Source: CAYFUF01 sp964346245 (GTDB lineage Bacteria > Bacillota > Clostridia > Tissierellales > Peptoniphilaceae). Taken from it: a stretch of DNA of 64,000 bases. Both the position numbers and the translations under genes were made by a program. The notes beneath the pieces were generated by a model. The model was not told where the DNA came from. It did no database searches and saw only the letters and a program-made list of their open reading frames with translations. Location of the stretch: positions 1 to 64,000 of the forward strand of contig CAYFUF010000002.1 of the NCBI GenBank assembly GCA_964346245.1. The letters are read 5' to 3'. This document shows, one piece after another, positions 44,131 to 52,845 of the stretch. The stretch's first letter is position 1; each line of letters opens with the position of its first letter.

Positions 44131-45387
44131 TTACTCAGCGTCAATCGCTTCTGCGAAAGCTTGGATAGCGTCTTCGAAGCACTTCATTGGTGGGTGAACA
44201 ATACCTGCACCAACTTGGCCAACGCCTGGGTCTTTATGAGCAATACCCGTGTTGATTACTGGGCGAATACCTGTCTCAAGTACCTTGCGGATATCAATAC
44301 CAGTAGCGGTTCCACGGAAATCTAAAATAGGAATACGGTATACGTTATTCTCGGCTTCAGTGATTTCATACATTTGCTTTGAGTAGTTCAAGGCATCTTG
44401 TGGCTTACCACCGACGAACTGTACGATAGGAAGAGCTGCCGCCATAGCGAAACCACCGATACCGGAAGTCTCTGTAATGCAGCTGTCACCAATATCTGGG
44501 TTAGCGTCTGCTTCGCTGTAACCAGGGAAGTATAGACCATCGATAATCTCCGATGGAGCAGTGAACCATTGGCTACCTAAACCAGCTACGCGAATACCGA
44601 ACTCGGTACCATTTCTTGCCATGGTGTAGACAAGCGTAGAGTATTCAACACCTTCCATAGGTGCTGTTGCACACTTAGCAGCAGGCATCGTTAGGTTTAA
44701 CCAGAAGTGGTCGTTGCCCTCTAAGAACTTCAAGACGTCGAACTGATCATCTTTAGAGAAGCTCGTCTTTAAGATATATGGTGCTAACTTACGGGTTAAT
44801 AGTGAAGATCCGGCTGTGTTTCTGTTGTGACCCTCATCGCCCATCTGTAGGGTTTGAGCAGTCATTGACTTCAGATCAATCTCGCCAGCTAGTTCAAGCG
44901 TCTCTTTCATCAGAGGTCCAAGAACCTCTTGCATCCAGTTCAAGCGATCGATAACTTCCTGCTCATAAGCACCAAAGCGGAGTACCTTACCAAGGCCTTC
45001 GTTTAAAGTACAGTAAGCGTAGTTGCCAAACTTCTTGTTTTGTACAATCCAAACTGGCATAGAGTAAGTGACAACACCGGCCATTGGACCGACTGCATCA
45101 TGGTGGTGGCAAGAATCAAACGTGATTTCTCCAGAAGCTGCTACCTTCTCCGCTTCCTCTGCGTCTTTAGCAAGACCTTCGTAAATCAGTCCGCCCATAA
45201 CAGCGCCACGAAGTGGACCTGACATCTTCTCCCAAGTCACTGGAGGACCTGCATGAAGGATAGTCTTCTTTGTCATACCAGGAATATTCTCTCCTGCTGT
45301 ACCTACGCCAACTAGTGTTGGTTGGGCATCTAGCAATCTTTGGACTGCTTCTTGATTCGCTTGGTTAATTTTATCTGCGATGCTCAT
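44131..45387 (-). CDS. allG: DUF1116 / AllG-like subunit of a transcarbamylase complex
   Basis: A 418-residue DUF1116 (YlbE) family protein. In E. coli, AllF, AllG and AllH together form oxamate transcarbamylase. Typical stretches are LVGVGTAGENIPGMTKKTILHAGPPVTWEKMSGPLRGA near the N-terminus, FDSCHHHDAVGPMAGV, MGDEGHNRNTAGSSLL and the Gly/Thr-rich ETSGIGGFAMAAALPIVQFVGG. The protein begins right at the first conserved helix; a segment that I expect before it is found as a separate 59-residue gene just upstream. The likely reaction here is phosphorolysis of a carbamoyl compound. Allantoin genes are absent from the window, so oxalurate need not be the substrate. Confidence 0.88.
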   Translation of the reverse strand: MSIADKINQANQEAVQRLLDAQPTLVGVGTAGENIPGMTKKTILHAGPPVTWEKMSGPLRGAVMGGLIYEGLAKDAEEAEKVAASGEITFDSCHHHDAVGPMAGVVTYSMPVWIVQNKKFGNYAYCTLNEGLGKVLRFGAYEQEVIDRLNWMQEVLGPLMKETLELAGEIDLKSMTAQTLQMGDEGHNRNTAGSSLLTRKLAPYILKTSFSKDDQFDVLKFLEGNDHFWLNLTMPAAKCATAPMEGVEYSTLVYTMARNGTEFGIRVAGLGSQWFTAPSEIIDGLYFPGYSEADANPDIGDSCITETSGIGGFAMAAALPIVQFVGGKPQDALNYSKQMYEITEAENNVYRIPILDFRGTATGIDIRKVLETGIRPVINTGIAHKDPGVGQVGAGIVHPPMKCFEDAIQAFAEAIDAE

Positions 45388-45448
45388 TCATAACCTCCCA
45401 TTATTAAATAGTCACAATTCAACAATTAAAGCTTCTACTAAGCTAGAA

Positions 45449-45628
45449 CTAACTGAGTTTAGATAAGAGTGAAGCTAACTTCTTATTTCCACCTGCAGGT
45501 GGCTTGAAGTTGACGTGGATGGATTTCACACCCTGCTCCTTGAAGTCATCATGGAAGGAACGGATTCCTACGTTGATAACAGATAGGTCATTCTTAAACA
45601 GTTTCTCAATCTTTTCAATATTTGCCAT
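45449..45628 (-). CDS. 59-residue protein, probable detached N-terminal segment of AllG
   Basis: I translated this by hand: ATG 45628-45626, stop 45449-45451. A perfect AGGAGG lies 7 bases before the ATG, and the start is 9 bases after the fdrA stop, so it is clearly placed to be translated. It begins MANIEKIEKLF and contains VINVGIRSFHDDF, GVKSIHVNFKPPAGGNKKL and a final LLSKL. This resembles, from memory, the leading segment of long DUF1116 proteins (a strand pair ending in W/F-KPPAGGN). The following allG gene starts without that segment. I infer a split subunit that reassociates in the complex. It also has its own 61-base spacer from allG. Confidence 0.75.
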   Translation of the reverse strand: MANIEKIEKLFKNDLSVINVGIRSFHDDFKEQGVKSIHVNFKPPAGGNKKLASLLSKLS

Positions 45629-45637
45629 GTCGCCCTC

Positions 45638-47197
45638 CTATTGGATTTCTTTCATGATTCTTGCCGCTAATCTTGCAGCTTGGGCATTCGTTGGCATAAC
45701 GATGACACCAGCTTCTTCAAGCGCCTTCTCCTGAGCCTTCAGATCCTGAGGATCATTCTCGGTTCCACAGACATAGCCAATGATCGATAGGTGCTTGCCT
45801 TTTGCCTTCATCTTCTCTTGTGCTTCCTTGATAGCAGGCATCATTGCCCCTACAGGATCTGGGTTTGACCCGTAGCCAAGCATAAAGTCCATCAATAGGA
45901 CTGCCCACTCATCATCTTCCGTCTCTTTGATTACCCGCTCAGCACGTGTTGATGGGTCGATCATTGGGTGAGGACGACCCTCAGTGAACTCATCTTCACC
46001 GAAGTCAATAACGGTATTCTTCTCGCTGACTTGGTTGTCCTTTAGCTTGTCTTCTGCCTTCTTAGCAATATTGGATTTCACTTGACCCAGCTCTTGGCCA
46101 ACTAGGGTAGCCGCCTCGCTGGCTAGGGTACCACCACTGAAGAAACCACGGAAATACTTTTGGTCCTCATCGAACTTTTCAATCTCAGCCTTTACGATTT
46201 TATCGATCTCTTCCTCGGACTTGGTAAAGCCATCGATGGTCTTTACTTCTTCTCCCTTAGATAGGGCAACTGCCTTGGCCGCAGCATCCTCTAGAGAAAC
46301 CGCTGCAATTGCACCCTCATCTTCCACCATCTTTGGATCTCCACCAATAAAGTCAACGACGACCGGCTTATCGATCCCTTTCACTGCTTCAAGGATCTTC
46401 TTCGCAATGGCAGGTGCAGGTGGTTTAGATAGGAGAAGCAATACTTTTGTATTCGGATCAGCCTTCAAGGCCTCAATACCTTGTAGCATCATGAGACCGC
46501 CAATATCCTCGCTAAGGTCGCGGCCGCCCGTTCCTAAAGCCTGGGTAATTCCGCCACCAAGTTTATCGATAACGACTGTAATCTCTTGGGTTCCTGTACC
46601 GGAAGCGCCAACGATACCGATATCGCCTTTTCTGACCACGTTGGCAAAGGCAAGTGGAATATTGTTGACTACAGCTGTTCCACAGTCAGGGCCCATCATC
46701 AGAAGACCCTTTTCAATAGCAATCTGCTTCAACTCTAATTCATCTTCAATGCTGACATTATCGCTGAACATCATGACGTTGATATCATTCTCCAGAGCGG
46801 TTCTCGCTTCGGCCGTCGCATATTGCCCCGCGGTAGAAATCAGTACTAAGTTTGCGTCTGGTTGGTGCTGGATCGCAGACTTCAGTGTTGGTGGATGATA
46901 ATCGCTATCATCATCGGAATCCTTCTTATTTAAAAAGTCAGTTACGGCTTGGGTAATCGTCTCTAATTCGACTGTTCCATCAGTTAATGCGGTAACAAAA
47001 ACATCATTGGGGGTAGCATTCTCAATCTCTTCATTGCTGATGTTTAGGTTCTTAGCAAGTTCTTTATTTAATTCAGTTCCCATTCCTACGATTGCCTTCT
47101 CTACGCCTTCGATCTTTTCTAATTCTCTAGATGCCAGCATAAGAGAAACGGAATCATAGTAACTATTACCTCTTACTTCATAGATTACTTGGCTCAT
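45638..47197 (-). CDS. fdrA: FdrA/AllF-like subunit of a transcarbamylase complex
   Basis: A 519-residue FdrA family protein, related to succinyl-CoA synthetase alpha subunits. I start it at ATG 47197 (GGAGGAAAG site), which overlaps the upstream stop as ATGA. The nucleotide/phosphate-binding core reads MGPDCGTAVV, IGIVGASGTGTQEI and ALGTGGRDLSEDIGG near residues 165-225. The C-terminal half has VLLMDFMLGYGSNPDP and a CGTENDPQ segment. E. coli AllF works with AllG and AllH as oxamate transcarbamylase. In this island it would supply carbamoyl phosphate to carbamate kinase. Confidence 0.9.
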   Translation of the reverse strand: MSQVIYEVRGNSYYDSVSLMLASRELEKIEGVEKAIVGMGTELNKELAKNLNISNEEIENATPNDVFVTALTDGTVELETITQAVTDFLNKKDSDDDSDYHPPTLKSAIQHQPDANLVLISTAGQYATAEARTALENDINVMMFSDNVSIEDELELKQIAIEKGLLMMGPDCGTAVVNNIPLAFANVVRKGDIGIVGASGTGTQEITVVIDKLGGGITQALGTGGRDLSEDIGGLMMLQGIEALKADPNTKVLLLLSKPPAPAIAKKILEAVKGIDKPVVVDFIGGDPKMVEDEGAIAAVSLEDAAAKAVALSKGEEVKTIDGFTKSEEEIDKIVKAEIEKFDEDQKYFRGFFSGGTLASEAATLVGQELGQVKSNIAKKAEDKLKDNQVSEKNTVIDFGEDEFTEGRPHPMIDPSTRAERVIKETEDDEWAVLLMDFMLGYGSNPDPVGAMMPAIKEAQEKMKAKGKHLSIIGYVCGTENDPQDLKAQEKALEEAGVIVMPTNAQAARLAARIMKEIQ

Positions 47198-48210
47198 CTT
47201 TCCTCCTTCAATATTTTGCATATACAACAACCGACAAGTACACCATAGAGGGTGTCGAGTCCGGAGCTAGCTCCTATCGACTTCTCCTTCTCTAGTAAAT
47301 CCTTGAACGTTTCATCTTGCTTCTCATGGACAGTTCTCGATTCTGGGTCAAACATGAAGACCATAATGTCTCGCAGAAACTCATTGACTTGGCCAATCGC
47401 TGCATGTCGCAACATCTCGGCACTCACAATTGTCGTCTTTTCACCATTATTTCTGGTTGTTGCAACATTTACATTGACTACTTGGGTTGCCTTACACCCA
47501 ATCAGACCCGCCCCATAAAGGATGGTAACCATGAGACCCGATAAAAAGTCATCCATCGATGGCGTCAACCCTTGGCCAAAGCCAATAATCTTACCCGCCA
47601 ACTGACTAAGGTCTCCCGTCTTGTCCCCTCGCAAGGCATGTATGTAGGCATCAAGGTAGTTCTCTAAGCGGTCCTCAACAAAGGATAGTTCAGCTCTTTC
47701 TTCGACGTCTTCAGGCAGCAAGCCCACTAGGTCGGGAAATCGTTTGACCAAACGGGTCAACACGGTAACTATTCCATACCCCTGTTCGTTCGTCCTCAAA
47801 AATCTCTTTAGCAATTCTAACAGCCAATTAAGTCGGTCAAAGCCAATTACCGCTTTTGGTAAAGCGGGCTTAGGATCCCAACTTCCTGCCTGTTGCAAGT
47901 TAACCTCAAGGGCTTGATCTCTTGCATCCATATATAGAGCGCCGCTCGATAGGATAACCCTATCGCCTATCTGCAAGTTCAGTCGGTTAAACAGCCTCCT
48001 AAAAGAAAGCTCGCCGTCTATCCTAACTGCATTTTTTGCCATAGGCCTCTTCGCTGACAGAAGTGTTACCAACTCATCCCTTCCATCTCTACCTGGAACA
48101 AGTAAGTTACAGCTGCTATCAAATACGGAATGGAGGCTTCCTACGAACTGAGTTTGAGTCTCCAGTCGCTCCTGTAATTCAAGACAAATCGTGGAAGATT
48201 GTAGCCTCAT
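47194..48210 (-). CDS. allH: DUF2877 / AllH-like subunit of a transcarbamylase complex
   Basis: A 338-residue DUF2877 (YlbF) family protein, the third component of the AllFGH oxamate transcarbamylase of E. coli. The diagnostic stretch is GFGQGLTPSMDDFLSGLMVTILYGAG near residue 210, which in the family reads GxGxGLTPSGDDFLxG. The C-terminus (SSGLDTLYGVLVGCCICKIL) carries a second Gly-rich helix. The stop overlaps the fdrA start by 4 bases. Order AllH-FdrA-small protein-AllG-cyclase B-carbamate kinase-cyclase A suggests one catabolic operon, possibly starting between this gene and the PucR gene. Confidence 0.87.
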   Translation of the reverse strand: MRLQSSTICLELQERLETQTQFVGSLHSVFDSSCNLLVPGRDGRDELVTLLSAKRPMAKNAVRIDGELSFRRLFNRLNLQIGDRVILSSGALYMDARDQALEVNLQQAGSWDPKPALPKAVIGFDRLNWLLELLKRFLRTNEQGYGIVTVLTRLVKRFPDLVGLLPEDVEERAELSFVEDRLENYLDAYIHALRGDKTGDLSQLAGKIIGFGQGLTPSMDDFLSGLMVTILYGAGLIGCKATQVVNVNVATTRNNGEKTTIVSAEMLRHAAIGQVNEFLRDIMVFMFDPESRTVHEKQDETFKDLLEKEKSIGASSGLDTLYGVLVGCCICKILKEER

Positions 48211-48393
48211 CGAAAACTCTCCTCCCTTTGCTTAACACTAGAGCAAGCTGAAGGCTCTACCTTTTTGAGCTACTTCCATTATAGCACCAAGGGAGCTCTA
48301 TCTCTTTATGTAAACTTCACAAAAATACGGAATATTTCTCCTTGTTTTTTGAAATCCATGGTAAGTTTTTAGAAGACCAAACAAGGAAAAGGT

Positions 48394-50091
48394 TTACTGT
48401 CCCTTGTCCTTTTTCTTCATCTCCATGTCATGTATTTTGAGGGCTAATTGCAGGGTCAAGCACTGGTCATAGTCTTCAAAATCGATGCCCGCTATCTCTT
48501 TAATCCGGCCAATACGGTAAACAACCGTGTTGTAGTGGATATACTGCTTCTCAGCCACTTTGACCAAGTTACCTTGACAGGTGAAGTACTCCCTCAAAGT
48601 GTCAACTAGATCACTCTTCTTATGCTGATCATAAGAGATCAATGCTTCCAAGGCATCGTCTCGGATGTAATCCATCTCCTGCTGTATGCCTTCATTAGTC
48701 AGTATGCGGTAGACCCCCATATCCTCGAAGAATACTGGGGATGATACATCGCTTTGAGTCGCATAATCGTAGGCCTGTTGAGCCTCCCTGTAGCTGTTCC
48801 ATAGTTCAGTCGAATCCTTATAGATTCGGCCAATCGTCGTAATATGGGGCTCAAAATACCGTGGATTAGAGAAGTATTTCTCCAGCGCATCCGAAAAGTT
48901 CTGCAGGCTGGTGCGTGCTGTTTTCTTATCGAAGGAGTTGTTTATTTCCATGACGAGAATCAGTTGGTTTTCCTTGGAAGCAACGAGAATTGTCCACTCT
49001 CGCAAGGAGTTAATCCGGTGAATTAGACCTAAGTGCCTCTGCTTGGCTTCCTCATCGTTTCTAATCATCGTGTCATTGGACCCATTCAGACTTTTATCAT
49101 CGAAGGTAATGACGAGAACAGCATGCGCTTCCTGTGGACGAAAGTTAAAGAAGTGGCTCCTATTGATTGCCGCATGGTATTGGTCTTCATGACCAGATAG
49201 GAGGTCTTCGACAAACTCCGTCATCTGAGAAGTCTGGCTTTCAAAGACCGATAGGTTCTTATAAATCTCCAAAGCAATGAGGGACGTGGAAGATTCAATT
49301 ACGCTGATTTCCACTGGGGTCAACTGCTTCTTGGTCTCCCAGATAAACAGACGGCCATATTCTACGCTGCCCGAAGAAATTGGGATCTCGATGCGGTTGA
49401 CATGAGCGCCGTCCCAATCATCCGTTGCCCGGATAACATGTTGCATATTCGCTCGTTCAATCCTATTATCTGATCGCATAAAACGGTCTCGGTCTAACGC
49501 CTGCACGATGAACTCTCGATCTTGATCCTCACTAAAAATAATACTGGTATCAAAGGCGTAATCCTTGAGGCCGATTGGGTTTTTCTCTAAGCTCTGATAG
49601 AGCGATTCGGTGATCTCTGTCAGCTTTCCTCCGCCCAGCATGATAGAGATGAACTTGCGATGGAGAGTGTCAATACGGATTAAGGTGGACATTTGAGCAT
49701 TGATAATCTGTGTGTAACCTTCAATCAGTATATTGGAGAAAGAGACATCATAAGGTATCTCAATAATAGGAAACTCGTTGAGCTCCGCTTTTTCTCTTGC
49801 TTCTTGGGGAATCTCATCAACATACCTTTTGGTCTTAATGCCAAAACCAGCGATATCTTTTTCAATGAGCGCATCGATTAAGGTGGTCAAGCCCTCTTTG
49901 TGGTCTTTGAATGAATAGGCCGTGGTTAAAAGGAAATCTTCAGGCTGTACCCAATCAATGATATCAGGCACTTCCATAATATTAAGCATAGATATAGGCT
50001 TCCATAGTCCGCACTCCCCAGCGATGATCTCTGATCCGGTCATGGAATCTAGCTGCATTAAATTTGCTACAGTAAAACGAGTATTTTTCAT
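48394..50091 (-). CDS. PucR family transcriptional regulator
   Basis: A 565-residue regulator. Residues 1-125 form the PucR N-terminal ligand-sensing domain (MTGSEIIAGECGLWKPISMLNIMEVPDIIDWVQPEDFLLTT). The middle contains a CdaR/GGDEF-like domain. The C-terminal helix-turn-helix reads LVDTLREYFTCQGNLVKVAEKQYIHYNTVVYRIGRIKEI, the standard PucR/CdaR ending. In B. subtilis PucR activates purine catabolism genes in response to degradation intermediates. Here it lies between the uracil permease and the allH-fdrA genes and is the obvious candidate regulator of the island. Confidence 0.93.
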   Translation of the reverse strand: MKNTRFTVANLMQLDSMTGSEIIAGECGLWKPISMLNIMEVPDIIDWVQPEDFLLTTAYSFKDHKEGLTTLIDALIEKDIAGFGIKTKRYVDEIPQEAREKAELNEFPIIEIPYDVSFSNILIEGYTQIINAQMSTLIRIDTLHRKFISIMLGGGKLTEITESLYQSLEKNPIGLKDYAFDTSIIFSEDQDREFIVQALDRDRFMRSDNRIERANMQHVIRATDDWDGAHVNRIEIPISSGSVEYGRLFIWETKKQLTPVEISVIESSTSLIALEIYKNLSVFESQTSQMTEFVEDLLSGHEDQYHAAINRSHFFNFRPQEAHAVLVITFDDKSLNGSNDTMIRNDEEAKQRHLGLIHRINSLREWTILVASKENQLILVMEINNSFDKKTARTSLQNFSDALEKYFSNPRYFEPHITTIGRIYKDSTELWNSYREAQQAYDYATQSDVSSPVFFEDMGVYRILTNEGIQQEMDYIRDDALEALISYDQHKKSDLVDTLREYFTCQGNLVKVAEKQYIHYNTVVYRIGRIKEIAGIDFEDYDQCLTLQLALKIHDMEMKKKDKGQ

Positions 50092-50200
50092 TCCTCACCT
50101 ATCCAATTTCTGCACATGGCCAAACTACTAGGATAAACAACACAGCCCCCACTTGCGTGAGGGACTGAGTTGTATCTATTCAACTTACTTAATGTTCTTT

Positions 50201-51436
50201 TTATCTTTCAGGTAGGATGGCATTCATGAAGATACCAGCCAAAGCTGCTGTTGCCATACCGCCAGGAACTGCTTCTCCACCAAGCGCTAATACGAGGATA
50301 ACAGCGGCGGTTAATTGGTTCTTTGTTTCGAATAGGTTTACACGACCTTCAACAAGGGCTCTTAAACCTACAGATGCAATCATACCAAATAGGACGATGG
50401 ATACACCACCGATAACGCCTGTTGGGATAGTGCCAATAATCGCTGCTAGCTTTGGAATACCACCTAGTAGGATAGCGAATACAGACGCAATACGCATAAC
50501 TCTTGGGTCAACAACTCTTGTAAGAGCAAGAACACCAGTGTTCTCGGAATACGTAGTGGAAGCTGGTCCACCGAAGGTTGCGGATAGTGCAGTCGCAACA
50601 CCATTACCTAACATAGTGCGGTCCAAACCTGGATCTACAGTAAAGTCTTGCCCTGCTGTCTCACCGATAGCGATAACATCACCGATATGCTCGACGATGG
50701 TAACAAGGGCAACAGGCAAGATCATCATAATCGCTTCCATATCAAACTGAGGGAAGCTGAAGTTAGGAACGCCAAACCAAGCAGCTTCGCCTACTGGAGC
50801 AAGGTCGACTACGCCCATAAATAGAGCAACAATATAACCGACGACAACACCGATAAGTACTGGGATTAGCTTAATCATTCCCTTACCCCACATGTTGACA
50901 ACGATTACGGTTAAGAGGGCAACGCCTGCTAAAATCCAGTTTGCGGAAGCCATATCGATAGCTGTTGGTGCTAACTTTAAACCGATTGAGATAATGATTG
51001 GTCCGGTTACGATTGGTGGGAAGAATTTGGTTATCTTTTCAACACCAAACATATGTAGTAACACGGACATCAAGAGATACATCAAACCGCAGGCAATCAG
51101 ACCACCCTGAGCGTAAGCGATATCTCCCTTTGCTGCCACTACGGATAGAACTGGCGCAATGAAGGAGAAGGAGGAACCCATAAAGACAGGAACCTTACCT
51201 TGGGTAATCAAGTGGAACATCAGGGTACAGATACCGGCCATAAAGAGTGCAACGGAAACATCAAATCCCGTTAACAGTGGTACGAGGATGGTCGCACCAA
51301 ACATGGTGAAGGCATGTTGAGAACCTAACAATACCGTTTTAGGTACGCCTAGATCAGCGAAAGCGTCATAGATGAAGCCTTCTTTTTTCATGTAGTTCGT
51401 ATCTATCGTTTGAACATCTTTGTTATTTTCAGTCAT
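50201..51436 (-). CDS. uraA: Uracil permease (NCS2 family, UraA-like)
   Basis: 411 residues, about 12 to 14 membrane segments. It shows the UraA-type signatures: GSQHAFTMFGATILVP near residue 40, MGSSFSFIAP, the substrate-site EHIGDVIAIGE near residue 255, and GGPASTTYSENTGVLALTRV near residue 290. The TTYSEN form favours uracil over xanthine or urate transport, but specificity within NCS2 is not certain from sequence alone. It sits between codA and the PucR gene, so a pyrimidine base is the natural cargo. Confidence 0.9.
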   Translation of the reverse strand: MTENNKDVQTIDTNYMKKEGFIYDAFADLGVPKTVLLGSQHAFTMFGATILVPLLTGFDVSVALFMAGICTLMFHLITQGKVPVFMGSSFSFIAPVLSVVAAKGDIAYAQGGLIACGLMYLLMSVLLHMFGVEKITKFFPPIVTGPIIISIGLKLAPTAIDMASANWILAGVALLTVIVVNMWGKGMIKLIPVLIGVVVGYIVALFMGVVDLAPVGEAAWFGVPNFSFPQFDMEAIMMILPVALVTIVEHIGDVIAIGETAGQDFTVDPGLDRTMLGNGVATALSATFGGPASTTYSENTGVLALTRVVDPRVMRIASVFAILLGGIPKLAAIIGTIPTGVIGGVSIVLFGMIASVGLRALVEGRVNLFETKNQLTAAVILVLALGGEAVPGGMATAALAGIFMNAILPER

Positions 51437-51554
51437 TAGAGACCTCCATAAGTAAAAGTTAGAGTTAGGTGATTACTTATCATAGCTTTCTTGACTCGTC
51501 ATGCTGCCGAAGACCTTTGCAAGCTAAACTGCTTGCCGGCTGAAAATCGATTGT

Positions 51555-52787
51555 TTAAAATTCTATGGATTTCACGCATGGTTCTGTCTTTGCGATAAGT
51601 TTACCTTTGGTGAAATTGTACAGGACTTCTTTCTTTTCATTCAATGCGGTGTACCAGTTGTCTGCATTAAGAACGATAAAGCTTGCATCGTTGCCAACTT
51701 CGATGCCGTAGCTGTCACCTAAGTGCAGAGTTTTTGCTGCATTGTAGGTGATAAAGTTATAAGAGTTCATAATATCTGAGTAGCCCATCATTTGGGTAGC
51801 ATGTAAACCCATATGCACAGTGTCTCGCATATTGCCGTCTCCCAATGGATACCAAGGGTCGAAGATATCGTCGTGTCCAAAGGATACGTTGATACCTGCT
51901 GCTGTCAGCTCTTTCACCCTAGTTAAGCCGCGCCGTTTGGGATAGGTATCGAAGCGACCTTGCAGGTGCATGTTGACCAATGGATTGCTTACAAAGTTTA
52001 ACTTGCTCATCCTCAGTACGTTGAATAAGCGAGAAGTGTAAGCTCCGTTATAAGAGTGCATTGCCGTTGTATGGCTTGCGGTCATCCGCTCGCCATGTCC
52101 CGACTCATAGGCTCTGGTAGCTAACGTTTCTAAGAAACGAGATTGCTCGTCATCAATTTCATCGCAGTGGACATCGACTAGGCAGTCATATTTTTCCGCC
52201 AGCTCTACAGCAAAGTTCAAGGACTCTACGCCATACTCCCGAGTAAACTCGAAGTGTGGGATAGCGCCAACGACATCTGCGCCCATCTTTATCGCATTTT
52301 CCATCAGCTCTTTACCGTTAGGATAGCTGAGTATGCCCTCTTGAGGGAAAGCCACGATTTGTAGGGTAATGATGTCTTTGAGCTCTTCTTTAAGTTCAAG
52401 TAAAGCGTCCAGTGCGATAAGTTCTGGGTCAGTCACATCGACATGGGTGCGGACGTGGCCAATACCATTGGCTGCTTGCTTGCGCACAGTCTCCCGTGCC
52501 CTGTCCATAACATCCTTCTTTGTGAGTGACTCTTTTCTCTCTGACCAGCAAGCGATTCCTTCAAATAAAGTTCCTGATTCATTCCATCTTGGTTGCCCTG
52601 CGGTTAACGCTCCATCTAAGTGGATATGAGATTCGATGAACTGAGGTAGTACCATACAACCATCTAAGTCTAAGGTCTCTTCCCCTTCTGCTTCGATTCC
52701 CGCTTCCAGTTGCTCAAATTTTCCATCTTTAATAAGAATATCGATCTTTTCTTCATTGTTGGCGAGATGTACGTTTTTGATAAGCAT
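51555..52787 (-). CDS. codA: Cytosine deaminase
   Basis: Hydrolyses cytosine to uracil and ammonia; E. coli CodA also deaminates isoguanine. The 410-residue protein follows E. coli CodA closely throughout: FIESHIHLDGALTAGQPRWNESGTLFEGI with metal His54 and His56, LQIVAFPQEGILSYPNG with the substrate-binding Gln, PHFEFTREYGVESL, DVHCDEIDDEQSRF with the metal His and catalytic Glu, ASHTTAMHSYNGAYTSRLF, and GHDDIFDPWYPLG with the active-site Asp pair. It lies downstream of codB by 58 bases. This firm assignment is what points the island toward pyrimidines. Confidence 0.96.
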   Translation of the reverse strand: MLIKNVHLANNEEKIDILIKDGKFEQLEAGIEAEGEETLDLDGCMVLPQFIESHIHLDGALTAGQPRWNESGTLFEGIACWSERKESLTKKDVMDRARETVRKQAANGIGHVRTHVDVTDPELIALDALLELKEELKDIITLQIVAFPQEGILSYPNGKELMENAIKMGADVVGAIPHFEFTREYGVESLNFAVELAEKYDCLVDVHCDEIDDEQSRFLETLATRAYESGHGERMTASHTTAMHSYNGAYTSRLFNVLRMSKLNFVSNPLVNMHLQGRFDTYPKRRGLTRVKELTAAGINVSFGHDDIFDPWYPLGDGNMRDTVHMGLHATQMMGYSDIMNSYNFITYNAAKTLHLGDSYGIEVGNDASFIVLNADNWYTALNEKKEVLYNFTKGKLIAKTEPCVKSIEF

Positions 52788-52845
52788 TGTTTGGCCTCCT
52801 ATTGCTTCAACTTCATGTCAACTAAGGGTTAGGGTAATTTTTCGC

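Noticed and set aside
46221..46898. 225-codon open frame on the plus strand inside fdrA
   Set aside because: A Ser/Pro/Ala-rich antisense shadow of a well-supported gene.
41033..48210. Standard allantoin/oxalurate pathway as the sole explanation of the fdrA cluster
   Set aside because: No allantoinase, allantoate amidohydrolase, ureidoglycolate or glyoxylate genes lie in the window, while cytosine and uracil genes do. It stays possible if those genes are elsewhere.
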